A stretch of DNA of 64,000 bases from NCBI RefSeq assembly GCF_024834075.1, contig NZ_JANUXR010000003.1, positions 186,001 to 250,000 on the forward strand, written 5' to 3'. The position numbers and the translations under genes are program-made. The notes beneath the pieces are model-generated. The model did no database searches. It had not been told where the DNA came from and saw nothing but the letters and a program-made list of their open reading frames with translations. The stretch is from Corynebacterium sp. HS2168-gen11. GTDB taxonomy: Bacteria; Actinomycetota; Actinomycetes; Mycobacteriales; Mycobacteriaceae. This document shows, piece after piece, positions 28,387 to 35,370 of this stretch (the first letter of the stretch is position 1; every line of letters begins with the position of its first letter).

Positions 28387-29861
28387 TGGGGAGAAAACTC
28401 AACCAACCAATAGGCACACTACCGCCTATGCCACCAATCGGGGAGCTAATAGACAACGGCGATTTAGAAGCACCTTCTGATTATTACCGCTACCCTAGTC
28501 CAGCGCTACCTATGGCAGTAGCACGACGATTACTAGCCGATTGTTTCACACAAGCAGAGCACTACACGTTGGCCTATTGGCGCGGCGACTATTGGCACTA
28601 CAACGGCGCCTATTTTGCACGTGTTGAGGATGAACTAGACGTTAAATCAATCCTTTGGAAGCGCCTTGAACAAGTGACGTATGACAAGGACGGTGACGAT
28701 AAAGCATGGGCGCCAACCAGTAGCAAAATAAGTGGGTTAATGGAACCATTGGCCATATGCTGCAAGCAACCATTGGTGTTAGCACCACCGTTGTGGGTTG
28801 ATACCCAGCAACCAGCACTAGGCACTATTGCTATGACTAACGGAATATTCAACCTTAATTCACGCAAACTCGAAGCACTAACACCACGGTTGTTCACAAC
28901 ATGGGGATTATCGTTTGCCTATGATGAGAAAGCACAGTGCCCCAATTGGTTAAAGTTCCTTAACTCTATTTTCTCCCATGATCCACAAGCAATTGACGCA
29001 CTGCAGGAGTTTTGTGGCTACCTTATTAGCGGCAACACACACCTACATAAGGGGCTTATGCTTATCGGGCCTTCCCGCGCTGGCAAGGGCACGATAAGCG
29101 GGATTATTCAAGCCCTTATGGGGCACGAGAATGTAGCAACCACCACGTTGCACGATATAGGCGGGGAGTTTGGTTTAAGCGCCCTTATCGGTAAGCCCTT
29201 AACCGTAATTGAGGACGCGCGCGGCGATAGCGCCAATAGTGGCCTAGTAGTGGAACGACTACTCAATATCATTGCCAATGATTCCGTAAGCATTAACCGC
29301 AAGGGCAAGGACTACTGGAACGGCAGACTAGACACCCGCCTACTACTAGTGTCCAACGAGGTACCACGGCTGAAAGATAGCAGCGGCGCTATTCTTACAC
29401 GTTTTGTTGCTATCCACTTAGAGAAGTCATTTTCTAACAATGAGCAAGATAAGCACTTAGGCGCGCGCCTACGGAAAGAACTACCAGGAATATTCAACTG
29501 GGCACTAGCAGGACTAGACCGCCTAAACCAAAACAATAGTTTCACAGAACCAGTAGGCGCAGAAGCACTAGCCACCTTAATGGACGATATGGCACGGCCA
29601 GTAAACGTATTTTTTGATGAGTGCGAGAGTTTTGAAATCACTGGCAACCGTGCTGATTATGTCCCACTAAGGGACGTGCACCAGGAATACAGGTTATGGG
29701 CTAACGGGGAGGAACGGGGAAGAATGAACCAGACCACCTTTGCACAAGCGTTTACCGCCGCCTACACCCACAGAGGTGTAGTCATGATGAACACAATACC
29801 AGCAGCGGGGGTAAAAAAGAACCGCTACCTATTCGGCGTGAAAAGAACTTTACGCACATAA
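28386..29861 (+). CDS. SF3 helicase (phage/plasmid primase P4-type, D5-like)
   Basis: A 491-residue protein. A D5-type N-terminal region (about 100-210) precedes a superfamily 3 helicase core with Walker A GPSRAGKGTISGII, Walker B-like LTVIEDARG and motif C LLLVSNEVPRL. A winged-helix-like C-terminus follows. It is the replicative helicase of the element and probably its origin recogniser, since the GGAAC/GTTCC iterons start right after its stop. Confidence 0.92.
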   Translation: MGRKLNQPIGTLPPMPPIGELIDNGDLEAPSDYYRYPSPALPMAVARRLLADCFTQAEHYTLAYWRGDYWHYNGAYFARVEDELDVKSILWKRLEQVTYDKDGDDKAWAPTSSKISGLMEPLAICCKQPLVLAPPLWVDTQQPALGTIAMTNGIFNLNSRKLEALTPRLFTTWGLSFAYDEKAQCPNWLKFLNSIFSHDPQAIDALQEFCGYLISGNTHLHKGLMLIGPSRAGKGTISGIIQALMGHENVATTTLHDIGGEFGLSALIGKPLTVIEDARGDSANSGLVVERLLNIIANDSVSINRKGKDYWNGRLDTRLLLVSNEVPRLKDSSGAILTRFVAIHLEKSFSNNEQDKHLGARLRKELPGIFNWALAGLDRLNQNNSFTEPVGAEALATLMDDMARPVNVFFDECESFEITGNRADYVPLRDVHQEYRLWANGEERGRMNQTTFAQAFTAAYTHRGVVMMNTIPAAGVKKNRYLFGVKRTLRT

Positions 29862-29867
29862 CTTGCT

Positions 29868-29938
29868 TGGAACATGTTCCATATGTTCCAACAGTTCAAG
29901 CACTATTTCTAATCTGTTCCAAGTTTGTTCCAGAACAA
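29868..29938. repeat. 71-bp repeat copy B with GGAAC/GTTCC motifs
   Basis: A near-duplicate of the sequence beside the integrase gene, in the same orientation, starting 6 bases after the helicase stop. It includes a GGAACATGTTCC palindrome. Recombination between the copies would delete all genes from integrase to helicase. Confidence 0.75.
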
Positions 29939-30023
29939 GTTGGAACAAGTTGGAACAAGTTGGAACAAGTTTGGAACAAAAATGAAAACACTACTACCAG
30001 CAGGAACACGCGGAACATGTTCC
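29939..30023. repeat. Iteron array, candidate replication origin of the element
   Basis: GTTGGAACAA repeats three times back to back (29939-29968), a fourth copy has one extra T (29969-29979), and GGAACATGTTCC recurs at 30012-30023. With copy B this gives about a dozen GGAAC/GTTCC units within 160 bases, next to the helicase gene. Iterons adjacent to an SF3 helicase are the usual sign of an origin; the function is inferred. Confidence 0.6.
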
Positions 30024-30060
30024 AAACAGGTCACGGCCAGAATCGAGAAAATGAGGAAAA

Positions 30061-30267
30061 ATGACACACAAAACCACCCCCGCCCGCATACGACAAACAA
30101 AAAACAATTGGCACAATACCAACATACGCACCATGGTTTGGCAGGACGGTAAGCGCAAAAAAATACGGCTAACAGTAGACATGAACACCATTGAATTAAC
30201 GGGCACGGCGGCCACCAACTTAATCAACCGTATCGCCGACCTACTCGAAACCGAGGAAGTGGAATGA
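30061..30267 (+). CDS. Small hypothetical element protein
   Basis: 68 residues, not recognised; basic N-terminal half and an acidic helical end (LINRIADLLETEEVE). GAGGA precedes the ATG, and the stop overlaps the next start by 4 bases. Confidence 0.6.
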   Translation: MTHKTTPARIRQTKNNWHNTNIRTMVWQDGKRKKIRLTVDMNTIELTGTAATNLINRIADLLETEEVE

Positions 30268-30611
30268 CCGCCCACCTGTTTGAAGGCCCCACAATCACGC
30301 TTGTAGGCAAACACATACCCGCTTTATTGTCTCTAGCCACAGCAGGCGCGCGCCACAGCAGCAGAATGGGCTACACACTAAGACCAGAACAACAAGAAGC
30401 ACTCAACACACTTAGAAACGCCTACCAGTGCCAGCAGCAACGAACAAAACGCCCAACAGAACACCGCCACCAAGCAAAATGGATAACAGCGAAACAACTC
30501 GCACAACATGAGGGCGTGCATGTTCGCACAATACAAAAAAGAGCGCACCAACTAGGCGGGCGCAAACACAAGGGCACTTGGCAATTCCCCGCTTGGTACC
30601 TCGACACATAA
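30264..30611 (+). CDS. Small HTH-containing element protein
   Basis: 115 residues. The C-terminal half reads WITAKQLAQHEGVHVRTIQKRAHQLGGRKHKGTWQFP, a helix-turn-helix followed by a basic wing, like excisionase or AlpA-type DNA-binding proteins. The N-terminal half is not recognised. Its place between replication and capsid genes suggests a late-gene activator or replication accessory role, but this is inference. Confidence 0.7.
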   Translation: MTAHLFEGPTITLVGKHIPALLSLATAGARHSSRMGYTLRPEQQEALNTLRNAYQCQQQRTKRPTEHRHQAKWITAKQLAQHEGVHVRTIQKRAHQLGGRKHKGTWQFPAWYLDT

Positions 30612-30622
30612 GGACAAGCACT

Positions 30623-30979
30623 ATGCAAAAACCAAAAGCGTTTAACAATTATCAAATACTTGCTTTTACCCCTTCTGTCTCCTTAGGGGTAAAAGCGCAC
30701 TATGCAAACACAGACAAAACCGCCGAGGTAGTCGGCTACCTCACAGTAGGAATACCTCACGATGACCCAGCGGCGCACACACCTGAAGGAATCCCTACAC
30801 ACATTTTCACAAGCGTGGGCAGTGACTACAGCCCCGACCACATACGCGTAGAAGCCGCCGTAATGACCATTGACGGGGAAGTACTCCCCGCGCGACAAAC
30901 AGCAATCACAAAAAACGGGGAAGTCGTAAATCAATACTGGAACACTCAAAAAGTGCACCAATTCGACCGTATTCAATAA
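30623..30979 (+). CDS. Hypothetical protein upstream of the capsid gene
   Basis: 118 residues, not recognised, beta-rich in appearance with no signal or membrane segment. AAGGAC precedes the ATG. Its TAA stop is in the same phase as the downstream tandem repeat and the capsid gene, with no further stop in between. It may therefore be the N-terminal part of a formerly or occasionally longer protein. Confidence 0.65.
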   Translation: MQKPKAFNNYQILAFTPSVSLGVKAHYANTDKTAEVVGYLTVGIPHDDPAAHTPEGIPTHIFTSVGSDYSPDHIRVEAAVMTIDGEVLPARQTAITKNGEVVNQYWNTQKVHQFDRIQ

Positions 30980-31130
30980 GCACAACAACACGACGTTGCA
31001 GAGCAACAACACGTTGGGGAAGCACAACAACACGTTGCAGAGCAACAACACGTTGGGGCAGAACAACAACACGTTGCAGAGCAACAACACGTTGGGGAAG
31101 CACAACAACACGTTGCAGAGCAACAACAGG
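30980..31130. repeat. Tandem repeat, 39-bp period, open in the capsid frame
   Basis: About three and a half units built from two similar halves around CAACAACACGTTG. Read in the capsid phase it gives repeats such as AQQHVAEQQHVGE, with no stop through to the capsid ATG. It contains no ATG, GTG or TTG in that phase, so it cannot be initiated on its own. Each unit also forms a small hairpin (GTTGC-AGA-GCAAC). The role could be peptide-coding, structural DNA such as a packaging or binding site, or none. Confidence 0.8.
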
Positions 31131-31144
31131 AAGGAAAAGTAACC

Positions 31145-31993
31145 ATGGCACTATTAATGAGTGGCACTGGACAACATCTATTAGAACCAGACGCAGTAAG
31201 CGACTTAGTCGACGCAGCGGGTAAAACACTATTCGGAGCAGCAGGGCAAGTATGCTCACTGGCTGAAATCTCACACGGGCGCGGCCTACGCGTACCACTA
31301 CTAACCAAAGACGTAGACGCAGAATGGACCGCAGAAGGCGCAGAAATCGCCGCCAGTGACCTAGAGTTCAAAGAAGCCACAACACAACTACGCAAAATCG
31401 CCGCGCTAACAATCATCTCCAACGAGATGTCAGACAACGCAGGACCAGAAGTCACAAAGGCACTAGGCTACTCACTAGGACGCAAAATCGGCACAAAAGT
31501 AGACACAGCCTTCTTTAGCCCCAACGGTGGCGGGGCACAAGCACCCCGCGGTCTAGCCGCCGTAAAGGGAGTCACAGAAATGCAAGGTAGCCTCAAAAAC
31601 CTGAATTGGGCACTCGACGCAGAACTACACCTCGAGGACTACGCGGCAGAAGAAAAGTACCTATGCCTACACCCCGACGACTTCAAGGCCCTATCAATCA
31701 TAAAAGAAAGCGCGGCCAGCCAACGCAACCTACTCCAGTCAGACCCAACAGGTAGCGGCGCGGTAGACAAAATCGGCAACCTAAAGGTAGTACGCTCTGC
31801 AGCAATCGAAAAGGGAACCGCGTGGGCACTACCACGAAAATACTGCACATTCGCATTCAGAGGTGTACCAGAAATCGAGCCAGATAAGAGCGTGTACTTC
31901 ACAAGTGACCGCCTAGCTATTCGTATGACATGGCACGTGAGTTTCATTTTCACTTTTGCCGAAGCAATCGCAAAAATTAATCTAGGTGAATAG
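31145..31993 (+). CDS. Major capsid protein (HK97 fold)
   Basis: A 282-residue HK97-type capsid subunit. Typical features are the N-arm then LRVPLLTKDVDAEWTAEGAEI, KIAALTIISNEMSDN, LGRKIGTKVDTAFF and QAPRGLAAV, with a C-terminal beta-rich P/A domain ending ITFAEAI-like. There is no N-terminal delta/scaffold domain and no protease gene. GGAAGG precedes the ATG. It is the only virion gene of the element, lying between the repeat array and attR. Confidence 0.87.
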   Translation: MALLMSGTGQHLLEPDAVSDLVDAAGKTLFGAAGQVCSLAEISHGRGLRVPLLTKDVDAEWTAEGAEIAASDLEFKEATTQLRKIAALTIISNEMSDNAGPEVTKALGYSLGRKIGTKVDTAFFSPNGGGAQAPRGLAAVKGVTEMQGSLKNLNWALDAELHLEDYAAEEKYLCLHPDDFKALSIIKESAASQRNLLQSDPTGSGAVDKIGNLKVVRSAAIEKGTAWALPRKYCTFAFRGVPEIEPDKSVYFTSDRLAIRMTWHVSFIFTFAEAIAKINLGE

Positions 31994-32022
31994 CAGGTGG
32001 GGGGATACCCCCCTACCTAGTG
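31994..32022 (+). terminator. GC hairpin after the capsid gene
   Basis: AGGTGGGGGG and CCCCCCTACCT pair with one bulge around ATA. No T-run follows. It is probably the end of the rightward operon; a cohesive-end or packaging signal is an alternative I cannot exclude. Confidence 0.5.
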
Positions 32023-32090
32023 GGCAGACCACCGGAGGGCATAGGGCTTGGCAGTTTGTACGGGTTCCCAGTTTTTTCACCGTTGTGGAG

Positions 32091-32112
32091 TTTTTAGACA
32101 CTTTTTAGACAC
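32091..32112. repeat. Tandem 11-mer, putative right integrase arm site
   Basis: Two consecutive copies of TTTTTAGACAC, identical to the pair near attL and ending 8 bases before the attR repeat. Confidence 0.6.
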
Positions 32113-32119
32113 TTTTGTA

Positions 32120-32204
32120 AAAAATACCCCAGCTAGTTTTGGTGTTATACCAATCTAGCTGGGGTTTCTGCTCCCCCAACTGGACTCGAACCAGTAACCC
32201 TTCG
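32120..32204. repeat. attR: direct repeat overlapping tRNA-Asn
   Basis: The element-derived copy that rebuilds the 3' part of tRNA-Asn and supplies a new terminator hairpin (32127-32164). Two of the three differences from attL are complementary (C/G to T/A in the inner stem), so both copies keep the hairpin. Confidence 0.85.
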
Positions 32205-32243
32205 ATTAACAGTCGAATGCTCTGCCAATTGAGCTATGGGGGA
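32171..32243 (-). tRNA. tRNA-Asn (GTT)
   Basis: A 73-base cloverleaf on the minus strand. The acceptor stem is TCCCCCA/TGGGGGA with discriminator G, the anticodon loop reads CTGTTAA with anticodon GTT, and the T arm is GGTTCGAGTCC. The CCA is not encoded. The gene is the integration target of the element and remains intact. Confidence 0.95.
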
Positions 32244-32496
32244 ATATTGTTTGGAAGCCTGTTTGCTCCCTTGCAACGAAGAAAACTATACACAGTATTC
32301 GCTTGAACATGCAAACTTGCAGGCAGCGCTATGTTTTCGCCCAAGGAATTGGAGTTAGAAGTTGATAGTAGATTGAGTGAACGAGAAATAAAACTTGTGA
32401 AAATATCGAGCCGCAACCTCTTGCCAAGGGGGAGAGGAGGGGAAATACGCGTGGGATATTTTTCAACGGCATTGTTTTGTTGTATCCTATCGCCTT

Positions 32497-32573
32497 GGGG
32501 CTATAGCTCAGTCGGTTAGAGCCGCGGACTCATAATCCGTTGGTCCCGGGTTCGAGCCCCGGTAGCCCCACCA
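32497..32573 (+). tRNA. tRNA with CAT anticodon (Ile2 or Met)
   Basis: A 77-base cloverleaf including the encoded CCA. The acceptor is GGGGCTA/TAGCCCC, and the anticodon loop is CTCATAA. The CAU anticodon is shared by elongator Met and the lysidine-modified Ile2 tRNA; the acceptor and GACTCATAATCC arm lean to Ile2, but I cannot settle it by eye. TATCCT about 10 bases before the gene is a likely -10 element. Confidence 0.93.
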
Positions 32574-32575
32574 TT

Positions 32576-32618
32576 AGGACTACTTTTGTGATGTACATGC
32601 ACGAAAGTAGTCCTTTTA
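32576..32618 (+). terminator. Terminator of the CAT-anticodon tRNA
   Basis: An 11-base stem AGGACTACTTT / AAAGTAGTCCT followed by TTTT, directly behind the tRNA. Confidence 0.85.
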
Positions 32619-33109
32619 GTGTTTTTGGCAGCCGGAGTCTTTTTGTCTTGCTCTGGCCGGCATCTTGACATTTATTGTGTTCACATGCGGTTGTATTCGA
32701 GCATTCGAGAGATGTTTTCGTACCTTATTCCGCACAACTGTGCCTTTAGGTGCTGTGACGTAAGAATTTAATGTTTACGGCTATCAACTTTGAGCGATCA
32801 CTGCTGCTATGTAGTCTCCAGAAAATCGAACAATATCGTCGAGAGAATTGCACTTTCTCCCAAGGCTTCACCCATATAGGCCACCGTATTCCTCTAGCTT
32901 TTCTTCAAGGAAGCAGGTGATGATTTTCAGCGTTTATGTTGAGGTTAGATGTTGTTGAATCCGCCGCGATTTTGAAGGGATGCGCGAATCGAATGGCGAG
33001 CTTTCACGCGGTGGTAAGAGTTTTGCGGCAACGGTTTGGGTAGGTTGTATCGTGGCTGAATGTTTTGTCAGCCGCTAGGTTGCTGTTCTTGGTCGTATGC
33101 GTTGGTTGT
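32619..33109. other. Gene-free region after the tRNA
   Basis: About 490 bases with no open frame that looks like a gene and no RNA family I recognise. Moderately AT-rich in its first half. Confidence 0.55.
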
Positions 33110-33739
33110 TTATGGCAATAATCGCGTTAAGCCTTCGGTTAAATCGAAAATGAGAGCGTCTGAGGAATCTGTGGTAACTGGATCGTTGATGTAGTCAACG
33201 GTGAGTCCATTGACCAATGCTGTGATTAACCGTGCAGTTTGTTGTATCCACTCGGCTGAGAATGCCGTTCCATTGTGATGAGATTCCTTTAATGTCTCAA
33301 GGTGACTTTGAATGCCCGTGGTTACTTCGGTTTGAAAAATTTTGAGAACTTCGAGGTATGTAGCGGCAAGTTTTTCACGGGTTGATGCGGCAGCACTCAT
33401 CACAATCCATAAGACTGCGTCTTCACGCTGTATTTCACCGATGGGTAAAAGTTCTTGCAGTATGAGGATAAGGCGCTCTCGAGGAGAAAGGTTTTCAGGA
33501 AGATCAAGGCTTTTGATGCGCTCGACTTGGCGTCCTACCGAACGTAAGAGTGCTTTTATGAGGAGCTGTTCTTTTGTGCCCATGAAATATTGGACAGTCC
33601 CGGCAGCAACACCGGTGGCTGCGGCTACTTTTCGCACGCTTACATTATCGAATCCCTGACTGACGATTAGCGTGATTGCGGCATCTAGGATGGCTTTTTC
33701 TTGGGACGAAAAATCGGTGAAATCGTTGAAAATAGACAT
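33110..33739 (-). CDS. TetR-family repressor
   Basis: 209 residues. The N-terminal HTH is typical: AILDAAITLIVSQGFDNVSVRKVAAATGVAAGTVQYFMGTKEQLL. The C-terminal ligand-binding domain is helical. It is divergent from the GAP-family gene, with two near-identical palindromes in the shared promoter region, so it very probably represses itself and its neighbour. The inducer is unknown. Confidence 0.88.
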   Translation of the reverse strand: MSIFNDFTDFSSQEKAILDAAITLIVSQGFDNVSVRKVAAATGVAAGTVQYFMGTKEQLLIKALLRSVGRQVERIKSLDLPENLSPRERLILILQELLPIGEIQREDAVLWIVMSAAASTREKLAATYLEVLKIFQTEVTTGIQSHLETLKESHHNGTAFSAEWIQQTARLITALVNGLTVDYINDPVTTDSSDALIFDLTEGLTRLLP

Positions 33740-33806
33740 GATGGCTAAGGGAATGACATTTCTATGACTCGAGAATGAATGCGGAGCGTTCCACTAAGCC
33801 CATTGT

Positions 33807-33824
33807 CTCATACGACTGTATGAT
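33807..33824. promoter_or_regulatory. TetR operator-like palindrome 1
   Basis: CTCATACGACTGTATGAT is an imperfect inverted repeat of half-site (T/C)CATACG. Its centre lies 27 bases from that of palindrome 2. Confidence 0.65.
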
Positions 33825-33833
33825 ACGATAGTT

Positions 33834-33851
33834 CTCGTACGGTCGTACGAG
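33834..33851. promoter_or_regulatory. TetR operator-like palindrome 2
   Basis: CTCGTACGGTCGTACGAG is an inverted repeat with 8-base arms, related to palindrome 1 (CTC-TACG...). It lies about 30 bases before the GAP gene start, where a bound repressor would block transcription. Confidence 0.7.
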
Positions 33852-33881
33852 AGTAATGTTCTATAGGATTGGTATGACGCA

Positions 33882-34571
33882 ATGGAACTTTTCCCACTTT
33901 TAGCCTTGTCCTTAGTCGATAGTTTGAGTGCAGGAACTCTTGTAATTCCACTTGTGCTTCTCATTACTTGGGGCCGCATGCATGTTGTTCATTATGGAAC
34001 CTATTTGAGCACTATTGCAGTCGCGTATTTTGGCATTGGGATTGCGCTGTTCTTCGGAATGCACTGGATTTTTGAACTCATTGGATCCATTGGTGCTACC
34101 ACATGGTTTGCTTGGGTAAGTCTGACACTTGGCATTGCGCTGCTAGCTTTTGGCGTGCTTTCGCCGAATCCAAAGAGACGGCCGATTGAGGAAATCGTCG
34201 CCAAGCGTTGCGACGGTATGGGCACAACCTCGGTTTTAGCCATGATAGGTCTTGCGGTAGGCGCGGCAGTGGTTGAAGCAGCAACCATGCTGCCGTATTT
34301 AGCTGCGGTTGGAATCATACAATCCATGGATGTCAGTTTTCTTATGCAACTACTAATCCTTGCCATCTATTGTTGTGTCATGATCGGCCCGGCTGTACTT
34401 ATTGGGTTTTTGTGTAACCAATGGGGAGAAACATTATTTTCGCGTTTGACTCACATCATTCCGCGTTTGGAGTACGAGGCGAAAGTAACCATTTTGTGGA
34501 TTGCAGCTTTTGTTGGGGTATATATGACAGCGAATGCAGTCAATCAACTTGGGCTTTTGAATTACACATAA
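33882..34571 (+). CDS. GAP-family (Sap-like) membrane protein
   Basis: 229 residues with six predicted membrane segments. The N-terminus LLALSLVDSLSAGTLVIPLVLL is typical of the GAP/Sap family, which is related to LysE-type exporters and includes mycobacterial proteins involved in glycolipid or peptidolipid export. A polar loop near residue 100 separates two three-helix halves. Control by the divergent TetR protein suggests induction by an exported small molecule or stress. The substrate is unknown. Confidence 0.8.
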   Translation: MELFPLLALSLVDSLSAGTLVIPLVLLITWGRMHVVHYGTYLSTIAVAYFGIGIALFFGMHWIFELIGSIGATTWFAWVSLTLGIALLAFGVLSPNPKRRPIEEIVAKRCDGMGTTSVLAMIGLAVGAAVVEAATMLPYLAAVGIIQSMDVSFLMQLLILAIYCCVMIGPAVLIGFLCNQWGETLFSRLTHIIPRLEYEAKVTILWIAAFVGVYMTANAVNQLGLLNYT

Positions 34572-34973
34572 GGATCTGAATCGCGCTTTCAGAAATCCAC
34601 GGAATTTTCCATATTGCGAGTATTGAGAATGCTAAAACCTATGTAATTTCCCGTTTTAAATGGTAATCGTTACCCGGTTCTGATGAATTTCATATTTTAT
34701 GTGCTTATCGACGAAGGTCTGTCGTACTGATAGCCTTGCGAAGCTGTGTAGAGCGCGTAGCTTTGTTTTCTGAAACATTTATTATGGATTATGTCCATGT
34801 TGCGGTGTCGGAAGTTATAGTGCGGAAAAATTGCATGGATTGATGCAAAATCTTTGAGGAACGATCTAGAATTGCTTTTAGAATAATCGATTCCTGGCAC
34901 TATTAGGTGGACGAATTTGAAAGGCTTTCATGTTGCGGCTGCTACGGTGCCAATTATTGAAGGAGTAAAGACA
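34572..34973. other. Gene-free AT-rich region
   Basis: About 400 bases. GGTAATCGTTACC at 34662-34674 is a perfect 5-base-arm palindrome and may be an operator. No gene seen; a TTG-initiated extension of the next frame from 34917 is possible but lacks a ribosome site. Confidence 0.5.
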
Positions 34974-35279
34974 ATGAAGGTGACGAATTTTACGCAAGCT
35001 CGTCGTATTGCTTTTGAGGCTTTGGCAGCTAAGTATCCTTTTGTGAAGACAAATAAACGGTTAGGGATTGGGTTTTATGATAAGGAGGGGATGGAAAGTG
35101 ATGAGTTTTATTATGCGTATCCTTATGAAGGCCCTCCGCATTGGTATTGCCCAGAAGGACTGCCTGGTTGCTTTGTGAATAAAGAAACAGGGGAAGCTAG
35201 GCTGGTAAACAGTATGGATGAAGCAGATCGTTTCATCAAAGAGTATTGGGATTTTACGGTCTATGCTGAAGACGATTAA
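34974..35279 (+). CDS. Hypothetical protein, possible Imm35/YrhB-type immunity protein
   Basis: 101 residues. The C-terminal half, GCFVNKETGEARLVNSMDEADRFIKEYWDF, follows the pattern of YrhB/Imm35 proteins (a Val-x-Lys-x-Thr-Gly turn followed by a helix with Tyr/Phe). The match is by eye and weak. GGAG precedes the ATG. No toxin gene is adjacent, so if it is an immunity protein it is an orphan. It is followed at once by a terminator. Confidence 0.55.
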   Translation: MKVTNFTQARRIAFEALAAKYPFVKTNKRLGIGFYDKEGMESDEFYYAYPYEGPPHWYCPEGLPGCFVNKETGEARLVNSMDEADRFIKEYWDFTVYAEDD

Positions 35280-35293
35280 CTTCATCTTACGAG

Positions 35294-35322
35294 TACCGTC
35301 ACCTGTTGGTGGCGGTATTTTT
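35294..35322 (+). terminator. Terminator after the immunity-like gene
   Basis: A 10-base stem TACCGTCACC / GGTGGCGGTA (one G-U pair) with TGTT loop, followed by TTTTTA. Confidence 0.8.
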
Positions 35323-35370
35323 AGTTCGCGCTACCTAGGTAGGTGGTGGGTGGGGTTGCGGTAGGCGTCG

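Larger units (their letters stand above)
24678..32204. mobile_element. Integrative phage-satellite-like element in tRNA-Asn
   Basis: Direct repeats of 85 bp (3 mismatches) bound a 7.5 kb block. The left copy holds only the 3' end of tRNA-Asn plus its terminator; the right copy is part of the intact tRNA gene. Inside are integrase and XRE repressor on one strand, and on the other an excisionase-like protein, a hypothetical, a primase, an SF3 helicase, iteron-like repeats, three small proteins and an HK97-type capsid protein. Codon use inside differs from the host (many ACA, CTA, GCA codons on the + strand). The lack of terminase, portal and tail genes argues against a full prophage. A decayed prophage remains possible. 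Confidence 0.85.

Noticed and set aside
29867..30064. 65-codon frame over the iterons
   Set aside because: It reads through repeated GGAAC units and ends just inside the next gene; no ribosome site, no plausible protein.
30980..31130. CRISPR array
   Set aside because: Units are directly adjacent and all alike; there are no unique spacers and no cas genes. It is a simple tandem repeat.
30683..31298. Minus-strand frames across the tandem repeat (Val/Leu/Cys-rich products)
   Set aside because: They are open only because the repeat length is a multiple of three; they overlap two + strand genes with ribosome sites.
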